Assembly (NCBI RefSeq): GCF_027912835.1
Contig: NZ_CP115768.1
Coordinates: forward strand, 2,207,501 to 2,271,500
Direction: 5' to 3'
Origin: Paracoccus sediminicola
Lineage (GTDB): Bacteria > Pseudomonadota > Alphaproteobacteria > Rhodobacterales > Rhodobacteraceae
Length of the DNA: 64,000 nt
This document shows, one piece after another, positions 55,112 to 63,272 of the stretch (position 1 is its first letter; each line of letters starts with the position of its first letter). The notes under the pieces were generated by a model. The model was not told where the DNA came from, ran no database searches, and saw only the letters and a program-made list of their open reading frames with translations. The position numbers were made by a program, and so were the translations under genes.

Positions 55112-58100
55112 ATGAGCGCGACCGATCTCACCGCATTCACGACCGAAGCCAAGTTCCGCCCCGCGGACCAACTTCTGGACGAGCTGATCGGTCAGGCCGC
55201 GCTTTCTGCCGCGGATCGCGCCCGGATCTCGGACCGCGCCGGCGATCTGGTCCGGCGCATCCGGGCCGAGGACAAGCCCACGCTGATGGAGCATTTCCTA
55301 TCGGAATACGAGCTGTCCACTCGCGAAGGCATCGCGCTGATGTGCCTGGCCGAGGCGATGCTGCGCGTCCCCGACAAGATCACCATGGATGCGTTGATCG
55401 AGGACAAGATCGCGCCCTCGGACTGGGGCAAACATCTGGGCGAGGCCTCCTCCAGCCTCGTCAACGCCTCGACCTGGGCGCTGATGCTGACCGGCAAGGT
55501 GCTGGATGACGATCAGCCCGGCGTGGTCGGCACGCTGCGCGGCGCGATCAAGCGTCTGGGCGAGCCGGTGATCCGCACCGCCGTCAACCGCGCCATGCGC
55601 GAGATGGGCAAGCAATTCGTCCTGGGCCAGACCATAGATGAGGCGCTGAAAAACGCGCGTGAGCTGGAGGGTCAGGGCTACAGCTACAGCTACGACATGC
55701 TGGGCGAGGCCGCGATGACCCGCGCCGATGCGGATCGCTATGCCAGCGAATACGCCAATGCGATCAAGTCCATCGCAAAGTCCTGCGACAAGAAGACCGT
55801 CCGCGACAATCCCGGCATCTCGATCAAGCTTTCGGCGCTGCATCCGCGCTATGAGGTCGCGCATGAAGACCGCGCCATCGCCGATCTCGTGCCGGTGGTG
55901 CTGGACCTCGCCCGTGCCGCCAAGGCCGCGAATATGGGCATGAATATCGACGCCGAGGAACAGGACCGGCTGGTGATCTCGCTGAAGATCATCGAGGCGG
56001 TGTTGTCCGACCCGTCGCTGGCCGGCTGGGACGGGTTCGGCGTCGTGGTGCAGGCTTACGGCAAGCGCGCCGGGCTGGTCATCGACTGGCTGCACGATCT
56101 GGCCGAACGCCATGACCGCCGCATCATGGTCCGGCTGGTCAAGGGCGCCTATTGGGATACCGAGATGAAACACGCGCAGGTCCAGGGTCTGCCGGGCTTC
56201 ACCCTGTTCACCCGCAAGGTGGAAACCGACGTGTCCTATATCGCCAATGCCCGCAAGCTGATCGGCTATGCCGACCGCATCTATCCGCAATTCGCCACCC
56301 ATAACGCCCATACCGTCGCGGCAATCCTCGATATGGTCGGCGACATCGAATTTGAATTCCAGCGCCTGCATGGCATGGGCGAGCGGCTGCACGAGATCGT
56401 GCTCAAGGAACGCAATGACCGCCGCTGCCGCATCTATGCCCCGGTCGGCGCGCATCGCGACCTGCTGGCCTATCTGGTCCGCCGCCTGCTGGAAAACGGC
56501 GCGAACTCCTCTTTCGTGCATCAGATCGTCGATGAGGACGTGCCGCCGGAAGAGATCGCGCAGGACCCCTTTGCCCTGCTGGACAGCGCCGAGGCGCCCG
56601 CCCTGCTCGACCGTCCCGAAAACATCTTCGGTCCCGAGCGGCGCAACTCGCAGGGCTATGACCTGACCGATCAGGCGACGCTCGACCGCATCCGCGCCGC
56701 CGCGCCTGAGCGCATCGCGGATGCCGCCCCCCTCACCGTCTCCGAGCCGAGCGGCAACACGCGACCCATCACCAACCCCGCCACCGGCGAAACCGTGGCG
56801 CAGGTGACCGAGGCCGATGCCGACACCGCCGCCCGCGCCATTGCCGATGCGGCGATCTGGGACGCCCCGGCGACCGAGCGCGCCGAGACGCTGCGCCGCG
56901 CCGCCGATCTGTACGAAGAATATCACGGCGAGATCTTCGCCACGCTCCACGCCGAGGGCGGCAAATCCCTGCCCGACGCTGTGGCCGAGCTGCGCGAGGC
57001 GGTGGATTTCCTGCGTTACTACGCGCTGCAAGGCGAGTCCCGCGACGACGCCCCGCGCGGCGTCTTCACCGCGATCAGCCCGTGGAACTTCCCGCTGGCG
57101 ATCTTTACGGGCCAGATCGCCGCAGCCCTGATGGCGGGCAACGCGGTGCTGGCGAAACCCGCCGAACAGACCCCGCTGATCGCTGCCGTCGCCACCCGGC
57201 TGCTGCATCAGGCAGGCGTCCCGGCCCATGCGCTGCAACTTCTGCCCGGCGATGGCGGTACGGTTGGCGCGGCGCTGACATCTGACGCAAGGATCAACGG
57301 CGTCGTCTTCACCGGCTCGACCGACACGGCGCAGATCATCGCCAGAACCATGGCCGAAAACCTTGCCCCCGGCACCCCGCTGATCGCGGAAACCGGCGGG
57401 CTGAACGCCATGATCGTCGATTCCACCGCCCTGCCCGAACAGGCGGTGCGCGACATCGTCGCCTCCAGCTTCCAGTCGGCGGGCCAGCGATGCTCGGCCC
57501 TGCGTTGCCTCTATGTGCAGGAAGACGTTGCGCCCCAGATGATCGAGATGCTGAAAGGCGCGATGGACCAGCTCGGCATCGGCGATCCGCGTGAGCTGTC
57601 CACCGATGTCGGTCCGGTCATTGACGGCGAGGCGCAGGATGACATCACTGGCTATATCGAGGCGCAGAAAACCAATCTCCTCCACAAGCGCGAGGTGCCC
57701 GCCGAAGGCAGCTTCGTCCCGCCGACCTTGCTGAAAGTGAACGGCATCGACGATCTGGAGCGAGAGGTGTTCGGCCCCGTCCTGCATCTCGCCACCTTCA
57801 AGAACCGCGATCTGGACAAGGTGATCGCCGATGTGAACGCGCGCGGTTTCGGGCTGACCTTCGGCCTGCACACCCGCATCGACAGCCGCGTGCAAGAGGT
57901 CGCGGATGCGATCCATGTCGGCAATATCTATGTGAACCGCAACCAGATCGGCGCCATTGTCGGCAGCCAGCCCTTCGGCGGCGAGGGGCTGTCAGGCACC
58001 GGCCCCAAGGCGGGCGGCCCGAATTATCTGCCGCGCTTCTACGCCCCGGCCCAGCCTGACGCCCAGCCCGGCGGTTTCGGAGGCAAGGCGGATGCGAAAG

Positions 58101-58522
58101 CCGTGCAGAAGGCGCTGAACGACGCGGCAGAGGCCGACATTTCGGAAACCCTCATGCCCGGCCCGACCGGAGAGCTGAACCGCCTGATGACCGTCACCCG
58201 CCCGCCGCTTCTCTGCCTCGGCCCGGGACGCGAGGCCGTCGCCGCGCAGGTGAAGGCGGTGCAGACCCTTGGCGGCCACACGGTGCCAGTCAACGGCGAT
58301 CTCGCACCCGAGGCGCTGACCACCCTCACCGGCTTCTCCGCCGCGATCTGGTGGGGCGACGCCGATCAGGCCCGCGCCTATGCACAGGCCCTCGCCTCCC
58401 GCGACGGAGAGATCAAGGCCCTGATCACCGCGCTGCCCGACCTCGCCCATGTCGCGCATGAGCGCCATCTCTGCGTGGACACGACCGCCGCAGGCGGCAA
58501 CGCGGCGCTTCTGGCGGGGTAA
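55112..58522 (+). CDS. putA: Bifunctional proline dehydrogenase / L-glutamate gamma-semialdehyde dehydrogenase
   Basis: The 1136-residue enzyme oxidises proline to glutamate. The FAD-binding barrel (about 80-480) has KLSALHPRYE, VKGAYWDTEMKHAQ and RRLLENGANSSF; the aldehyde dehydrogenase (about 540-990) has nucleophile Cys794 in SAGQRCSALR. About 130 further residues form a C-terminal domain. The N-terminal ribbon-helix-helix DNA-binding domain of E. coli PutA is absent, so this is a type-B PutA that relies on PutR. I chose ATG 55112: GGAGG ends 6 nt before it and abuts the earlier ATG 55106. Confidence 0.96.
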   Translation: MSATDLTAFTTEAKFRPADQLLDELIGQAALSAADRARISDRAGDLVRRIRAEDKPTLMEHFLSEYELSTREGIALMCLAEAMLRVPDKITMDALIEDKIAPSDWGKHLGEASSSLVNASTWALMLTGKVLDDDQPGVVGTLRGAIKRLGEPVIRTAVNRAMREMGKQFVLGQTIDEALKNARELEGQGYSYSYDMLGEAAMTRADADRYASEYANAIKSIAKSCDKKTVRDNPGISIKLSALHPRYEVAHEDRAIADLVPVVLDLARAAKAANMGMNIDAEEQDRLVISLKIIEAVLSDPSLAGWDGFGVVVQAYGKRAGLVIDWLHDLAERHDRRIMVRLVKGAYWDTEMKHAQVQGLPGFTLFTRKVETDVSYIANARKLIGYADRIYPQFATHNAHTVAAILDMVGDIEFEFQRLHGMGERLHEIVLKERNDRRCRIYAPVGAHRDLLAYLVRRLLENGANSSFVHQIVDEDVPPEEIAQDPFALLDSAEAPALLDRPENIFGPERRNSQGYDLTDQATLDRIRAAAPERIADAAPLTVSEPSGNTRPITNPATGETVAQVTEADADTAARAIADAAIWDAPATERAETLRRAADLYEEYHGEIFATLHAEGGKSLPDAVAELREAVDFLRYYALQGESRDDAPRGVFTAISPWNFPLAIFTGQIAAALMAGNAVLAKPAEQTPLIAAVATRLLHQAGVPAHALQLLPGDGGTVGAALTSDARINGVVFTGSTDTAQIIARTMAENLAPGTPLIAETGGLNAMIVDSTALPEQAVRDIVASSFQSAGQRCSALRCLYVQEDVAPQMIEMLKGAMDQLGIGDPRELSTDVGPVIDGEAQDDITGYIEAQKTNLLHKREVPAEGSFVPPTLLKVNGIDDLEREVFGPVLHLATFKNRDLDKVIADVNARGFGLTFGLHTRIDSRVQEVADAIHVGNIYVNRNQIGAIVGSQPFGGEGLSGTGPKAGGPNYLPRFYAPAQPDAQPGGFGGKADAKAVQKALNDAAEADISETLMPGPTGELNRLMTVTRPPLLCLGPGREAVAAQVKAVQTLGGHTVPVNGDLAPEALTTLTGFSAAIWWGDADQARAYAQALASRDGEIKALITALPDLAHVAHERHLCVDTTAAGGNAALLAG

Positions 58523-58544
58523 GCTGCCCTGCCCTTAGGGCAGC
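58523..58544 (+). terminator. Hairpin directly after putA
   Basis: GCTGCCCT (58523-58530) pairs with AGGGCAGC (58537-58544) around a 6-nt loop. There is no T-run, so it may only protect the 3' end of the mRNA. Confidence 0.4.
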
Positions 58545-58578
58545 CCGGAATCAAGGGGCAAAGTCCCTGCTGGCCAAT

Positions 58579-58593
58579 GGCTTTGTTGCACAA
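58579..58593. mobile_element. Possible insertion-sequence end
   Basis: GGCTTTGTTGCACAA resembles the terminal inverted repeat of IS5-family elements known to me. No matching second end and no transposase frame is visible nearby, so it would be a solo scar. Confidence 0.25.
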
Positions 58594-58818
58594 GATGCAT
58601 TGACGACAGCTATGCGGACAAAACGGGCGTTCGGTCAGTCGCCGTTTCGTCCAAATGCTCAACGTGGGCTGTGGTCTCCACGCAGCACGGTACAGGCCGG
58701 CGCCCGAAGTTGAGGATCGAGCGACTGCCTCATGACAGCATGAATAACGCGCGTTGGGTCGCCAGTTGAGGCTTTATCACATAGCAAGGTCCGTGAGAGA
58801 CCGAACTGGGAGGTTCTC

Positions 58819-60051
58819 ATGTGCAAGTTGGAAAGCCAGAAATCGGTCGATGACGAGACTACCCCGCAAAGCGAAGCGAGGCGCGGTTCGCATGTGAGAC
58901 CGATGGATGCAGCGTCGTACGGATGGGTGATAGGGCTGCTCCCGGCGCCGGAGCTTCCCGAAAAGGTGGCCGCGCATCTGGCTAAGATATTACCCGACCT
59001 TCTTCGCAGCGAAGTCGATGAACGTAACGACTGGTACGTGGAAATCGTCTGCGATCCCTTGACCGGCGGCGCTGGCGATCCCGCGGAAATTCTCGATGAA
59101 GCCGAAAAACGCAAACACCAGCACGGTTGGGATTTTGCGATCAGCATCACCGATCTGCCCATCCTCCGTCAGCACCATGTCGTGGTCGCCGACGCTGTTC
59201 TGGAAAAAGGCGTCGGCAGTATTTCGGTGCCCGCCACTGGCGGAATGCTCATGTACCGTCGGTCAGAGCGCGCCGCCGTCCTTGTGCTCAGAGAGCTCGT
59301 ATCCAAGGAACCGAAGTCACACGATCAAGCTGCTGGCGATCCGGAGCGGCCCCAATCCCGCAAGTCCGTGACGGGGCGAACTGATCGATGGCCGTTGCGA
59401 TACTTGGCGCCCATACGCCGAATCGTACCGCAGGATCCGGACATGGCCGTCGATGTGCGATTCGTTTCTGCGCCGAGGCCTTACGCGTGGCTGCGCCTGT
59501 TAACGGGAATGATGAGGGCGAACCAGCCCTGGACCATCTTTCCAGCCTTCAAGAGCGTGGTGGCCGTGGCTTTCGCCACCGGCGCATACGGGCTGATTTT
59601 CCCGACGCTCTGGCAACTGAGCGATGCCTACGACCCGATCCGTTTGGTCGCCCTGATGGCGACGTCGATGGTGGCCATGGTGTTCTGGCTGATCATCTCA
59701 CACGATCTATGGGAGAAGCCTCAAGCGGAGGGCTCGCCCCTGTTAATGAGGCTATATAACGCGGCTACGGTGCTGACGCTTAGTGTCGCCGTTGTTCTCT
59801 ATTATGGCGTGCTCCTGGCGCTTTTCGTGATTGCGGTGGTCTTGTTTGTGCCCCCTGATCTGCTCGAATCCCGATTAAGCCATGCCATCGGGCTGCTCGA
59901 CTATGTGAAGCTGGCTTGGCTTGCGACGTCCGTAGCTACGATCGCGGGCGCGCTTGGGTCGGGGTTGGAAAGTGACGAGACGGTGCGCAACGCAACCTAT
60001 GGATACCGCCAGCTTCAGCGTCGAAAAGCTGCGCAGGAAGAAACCGGATGA
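58819..60051 (+). CDS. Hypothetical membrane protein with cytoplasmic N-terminal domain
   Basis: The 410-residue product has a soluble N-terminal domain (about 1-150, with WDFAISITDLPILRQHHVVV and GVGSISVPATGG) and four to five hydrophobic helices between about 235 and 390. I recall similar proteins annotated without experimental support in actinobacteria and rhizobia; function unknown. GGAGG precedes ATG 58819. Codon use is more mixed than in the neighbours, and both flanks are gene-poor, so the gene may have been acquired. Confidence 0.72.
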   Translation: MCKLESQKSVDDETTPQSEARRGSHVRPMDAASYGWVIGLLPAPELPEKVAAHLAKILPDLLRSEVDERNDWYVEIVCDPLTGGAGDPAEILDEAEKRKHQHGWDFAISITDLPILRQHHVVVADAVLEKGVGSISVPATGGMLMYRRSERAAVLVLRELVSKEPKSHDQAAGDPERPQSRKSVTGRTDRWPLRYLAPIRRIVPQDPDMAVDVRFVSAPRPYAWLRLLTGMMRANQPWTIFPAFKSVVAVAFATGAYGLIFPTLWQLSDAYDPIRLVALMATSMVAMVFWLIISHDLWEKPQAEGSPLLMRLYNAATVLTLSVAVVLYYGVLLALFVIAVVLFVPPDLLESRLSHAIGLLDYVKLAWLATSVATIAGALGSGLESDETVRNATYGYRQLQRRKAAQEETG

Positions 60052-60415
60052 TCCAGCAGCCCATCGTGCGGCAGCGCCAGAACGAGTTTAGTGGCGCCTC
60101 GATGACATCGTGCCCAACTTCGGAAAATTGCGCCACGACATACGCACCGATGGAACGCGTGCCCTGACAACCAGCGCTCTCATCATACTTCCGTTTCAGC
60201 GCTTAGCTTCAAAGTCTATGTGGACTTCGCCTGCCCTATAATGGTCAAGCAATGGCGCGAGAGGGCTCGATGCCGACCTTCTGCAATGCAGAATGAACCT
60301 CCGCCAGAATGTCATCTTCCAAGACGACTCTGGCACACTCCTGCTCTGACTAAACCGCATAAGACGAAAATCGGACGCACGCCCGGTGTACGGCCTGTCT
60401 ACGCGCTGTGCGCCC
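60052..60415. other. Gap with a decayed small coding remnant
   Basis: This 364-bp gap has no intact gene. On the minus strand a 34-codon fragment (60349-60245, LEDDILAEVHSALQKVGIEP) without a start reaches a stop, and the next frame continues with DHYRAGEVHIDFEAKR, as if one small protein had been frameshifted. I do not recognise the family. Confidence 0.35.
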
Positions 60416-61375
60416 TCAGACCGCGTATTTCTGCGCGCCGTTCTGCTGCGACCATTCGGCGTACCAGGCGTCGAACAGCTTGAGCTGAGCCTCGACAAAG
60501 CCCTTCTGGCTCTCCGTCAGCGCGTCGGATTGGTTAAAATGTAACTCGAACTCGGCATGGCCCTTCAGCACCATCATATGCTTGAAAAACAGGACCAGAT
60601 CCGGTCCTTCGTCGAATTTCGACAGCACCGAAAAGGCCTCTTCCAGCTCCCTGGCAAGTGCGCGGGCCTCGGCATCGCCCCTGGCCGCCGCCTGGCAGAG
60701 GCTGACGAGATGCAGCACCTCCTTTGGTAAGACACAGCCGATCCCAGTGATTGCCCCCGTCGCCCCGCAATTGACGAAGCCATGATAGACGGCCGTATCC
60801 ACGCCGATCATCAGCGTCACATTGTCGTCGCGGCTGGTGATGTTCTCCGCCGCATAGCTCAGATCCGCCTCCCCGCCGAACTCCTTGAAGCCAATCAGGT
60901 TCGGATGGTTTTCCCGCAAGGCAAAGAACAAATCCGCCCGCGTGGCGAACCCGTAATAGGGGCTGTTATAGATCACCGCCGGCAGATCCGGCGCCGCCGA
61001 AAGGATCGCCTCGAAATGCGCCCGCTGCGCCGAAATCACCGACCCCCGCGACAAAACCCGCGGAATCACCATCAACCCCTGCGCCCCGACGCCCTGCGCG
61101 TGCTCGGCGTGGGCGACGGCGCTGGCGGTGTTGATGGCGCCGGTGCCGACGATGGTGGGGATACCCGCCTTGACCAGAAGCTCGACCCCTTCCATCCGCT
61201 GCGCGTCGCTGAGAAGGGGCCAGTCGCCCATCGAGCCGCAATAGACCACCGCCGACATCCCTGCCGCGATCAGCGTCTCGGCCTCGCGAAGGAGCGCGTC
61301 GAAATCGGGCGAACGATCCGGTTTGCAGGGGGTCATCAGGGCCGGAACGGTGCCTGAAAAGATGTTTGCAGTCAT
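60416..61375 (-). CDS. DapA-family lyase/deaminase, likely hydroxyproline pathway
   Basis: The 319-residue product has the DHDPS/NAL fold with Schiff-base Lys164 in IGFKEFGG and catalytic-type Tyr136 in IYNSPYYG; the substrate GTG appears as YCGSMGDWPLL near 45-55. In hydroxyproline catabolism a DapA-family enzyme deaminates pyrroline-4-hydroxy-2-carboxylate to alpha-ketoglutarate semialdehyde; the neighbours encode a hydroxyproline epimerase and a related dehydratase-like enzyme, so this is the best assignment. AGGAG precedes ATG 61375. Palindromic sites lie upstream at 61437-61468. Confidence 0.82.
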   Translation of the reverse strand: MTANIFSGTVPALMTPCKPDRSPDFDALLREAETLIAAGMSAVVYCGSMGDWPLLSDAQRMEGVELLVKAGIPTIVGTGAINTASAVAHAEHAQGVGAQGLMVIPRVLSRGSVISAQRAHFEAILSAAPDLPAVIYNSPYYGFATRADLFFALRENHPNLIGFKEFGGEADLSYAAENITSRDDNVTLMIGVDTAVYHGFVNCGATGAITGIGCVLPKEVLHLVSLCQAAARGDAEARALARELEEAFSVLSKFDEGPDLVLFFKHMMVLKGHAEFELHFNQSDALTESQKGFVEAQLKLFDAWYAEWSQQNGAQKYAV

Positions 61376-61436
61376 CGGGTCGCTCCTGATCTGGCGGGTT
61401 GGCGGAGTGGGGGAATCACTGGTGCCTCTGAATATC

Positions 61437-61468
61437 ATACAACTTGTATTTTATGTGTCGACAAGTTG
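61437..61468. promoter_or_regulatory. Candidate GntR operator upstream of the DapA-family gene
   Basis: ATACAACTTGTAT (61437-61449) is a perfect 6+1+6 inverted repeat. Overlapping it, CAACTTGT (61440-61447) pairs with ACAAGTTG (61461-61468), and TGTCGACA (61456-61463) is a third palindrome. FCD-type GntR proteins bind short AT-rich palindromes of this sort, and one is encoded next door. Confidence 0.5.
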
Positions 61469-61487
61469 AAACGGAACGCGGCCTTGC

Positions 61488-62189
61488 TTACAGCGCGATA
61501 TGCTGCCGCCGATCCTGCGCCAGAAGCGAGCGGATCTGACCGACGATCAGGTCGGCATGGCGGCCGGCCAGCCGGTCCGCCTCTGCCACGTCATGCGCGG
61601 CGATGGCGGCGATCATGGCATCGTGGCCCTCGGTGTCGCTTTGCGGGGGCGCGTCACCATAGGAGGAGTAATACAGCCGCAAGATCCGCCGCCCTTCATC
61701 CAGCAAGCGGCAGAACAGCCCGGTATAGTAAGGGTTGCGCCCAGCCTCGGCGATGGCGGCATGGAAATCGCGATTGGTGGCGATCATCCGCAACGCGTCG
61801 CGATCCGCGAGCGCCTGCGCGAATTCTGCTTGATGGGCGCGGATTGCGGTCAGGTCGGCCTCGCTCCGGTTCTCGGCGGCGAGCCGCGTCGTCACGCGAT
61901 ACATCAGCGTGAGCGCATCGAAGAAATGATGCATGTTCAGAAAATCGATATTCGACACCACCGTCGAGCGGTTGGGCAGTGTCGTCACAAGCCCGTCCGC
62001 CGCCAGCCGCACGAGCGCCTCTCGGATCGGGGTGCGCGACATGGCGAGCCGTTCCGAAAGCTGGATCTCGTCGATGGGGCTGCCGGGTTCCAGCGTCAGG
62101 TCGATGATCTCATCGCGGAGGATCTCGTAGACATAGCGGACGCCTTCGCCGCGACGGCGCTCGGGGCGGGGCGGCTGTTTCTGTGTCAT
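61488..62189 (-). CDS. GntR-family regulator (FCD subfamily)
   Basis: The 233-residue product has an N-terminal winged helix (LSERLAMSRTPIREALVRLAA, read in parts) and an all-helical FCD ligand domain with metal-type residues (NRDFHAAI, EGHDAMIAAI). It probably represses the hydroxyproline genes on either side. I chose ATG 62189 after AAGGA; an upstream TTG at 62207 is less likely. Confidence 0.9.
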   Translation of the reverse strand: MTQKQPPRPERRRGEGVRYVYEILRDEIIDLTLEPGSPIDEIQLSERLAMSRTPIREALVRLAADGLVTTLPNRSTVVSNIDFLNMHHFFDALTLMYRVTTRLAAENRSEADLTAIRAHQAEFAQALADRDALRMIATNRDFHAAIAEAGRNPYYTGLFCRLLDEGRRILRLYYSSYGDAPPQSDTEGHDAMIAAIAAHDVAEADRLAGRHADLIVGQIRSLLAQDRRQHIAL

Positions 62190-62217
62190 CGGTCGGTCCT
62201 TCTGCAATCGCGGCGGC

Positions 62218-63246
62218 TCATCTCGCGCCCCATGTGTCGCTGAGCCGATAGCCCTCGGGCCAGGGATCGTCAGGGTCCAGCATGTGCTGATGCGTGCCGG
62301 TGATCCAGCCGCGACCCGCGATTTCCGGGATGATCGCCGGCCGGTCGCCGAGCGTCGTGGTGCCCGTGATCCGCCCGCCGAAGCGAGAGCCGATCAGCGA
62401 CACAGCGGTCAGGCGGTCGCCCTCTGCCATCTGGCCGCGCGCATGCAGAAGCGCCATGCGCGCCGACAGCGCCGTGCCGGTCGGTGAGCGGTCTACCTTG
62501 CCCGGCTGGATTGCCACGGCAGACGCGGCCCTGAGCCCGGTCTCGTCACGGCTCAGCGCTCCGGCGAACAGGCAGAAGCTGAAATGCGTCCAGTCCGCGA
62601 GGGTCGGATGGCGGAACTGCATCTGTTCATTCGCCGCATCCGTGATCCGCACGCCGAGCCGCGCGATATCATGCGCCTCGTCCGGCGTCATCGCAAAGCC
62701 CATCGACGCGGCGTCCACCACCACGAAGCTGTCGCCGCCAAAGGCGGTATCGACACCGAGGCTGCCGACGCCCTCGACCTCCAGCACCTGATCCAGCGAC
62801 GCGGCGAAGCTGGGCAGATTCTCAACGAAGATCCGCTGTGCCTTGCCGTCACGGCATTCGGCCCGCACCCGCACGAGGCCGCCAGGCGCTTCCAGCGTCA
62901 GCCGGGTTTCGGGCTCGGTCATCGGGATCAGCCCGGCATCGAGCAGCACCGTGGCAACGCAGATCGAGTTGGAACCCGACATGGGCGGGGTATCCTCCGG
63001 CTCCATGATGATAAACGCCGCGTCGGCCTCGGGATGTTTGGGCGGCACCAGCAGGTTCACATGGCGGAAGACGCCGCCGCGCGGTTCGTTCAGCATGAAA
63101 TTGCGCAGCGTCGCATCGCGCGCGATCCAACGCGACTGTTGCCAGACCGTGTCTCCCGGAGGGGGCAGTACGCCGCCCACGATCACGTCGCCAACCTCTC
63201 TCTCGGCATGGGCCGAGATGACGTGAATGGTCTTGCTGCTGCGCAT
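62218..63246 (-). CDS. Proline racemase superfamily enzyme, trans-3-hydroxyproline dehydratase-like
   Basis: The 342-residue product has the two-lobe proline racemase fold. The first catalytic position is Ser90 ([11 protein letters not shown]) and the second is Thr256 ([12 protein letters not shown]). Racemases and 4-hydroxyproline epimerases usually have Cys or Ser first and Cys second; trans-3-hydroxy-L-proline dehydratases have Cys first and Thr second. The Thr suggests a dehydratase, the Ser is unusual for one. The neighbours place it in hydroxyproline use. GAAAGGAAC precedes the ATG. Confidence 0.8.
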   Translation of the reverse strand: MRSSKTIHVISAHAEREVGDVIVGGVLPPPGDTVWQQSRWIARDATLRNFMLNEPRGGVFRHVNLLVPPKHPEADAAFIIMEPEDTPPMSGSNSICVATVLLDAGLIPMTEPETRLTLEAPGGLVRVRAECRDGKAQRIFVENLPSFAASLDQVLEVEGVGSLGVDTAFGGDSFVVVDAASMGFAMTPDEAHDIARLGVRITDAANEQMQFRHPTLADWTHFSFCLFAGALSRDETGLRAASAVAIQPGKVDRSPTGTALSARMALLHARGQMAEGDRLTAVSLIGSRFGGRITGTTTLGDRPAIIPEIAGRGWITGTHQHMLDPDDPWPEGYRLSDTWGAR

Positions 63247-63272
63247 CGGGGGTTCCTTTCGGCGGCAGAGGC

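Noticed and set aside
55298..57916. 872-residue minus-strand open frame opposite putA
   Set aside because: Shadow of putA; no recognisable domain or ribosome site.
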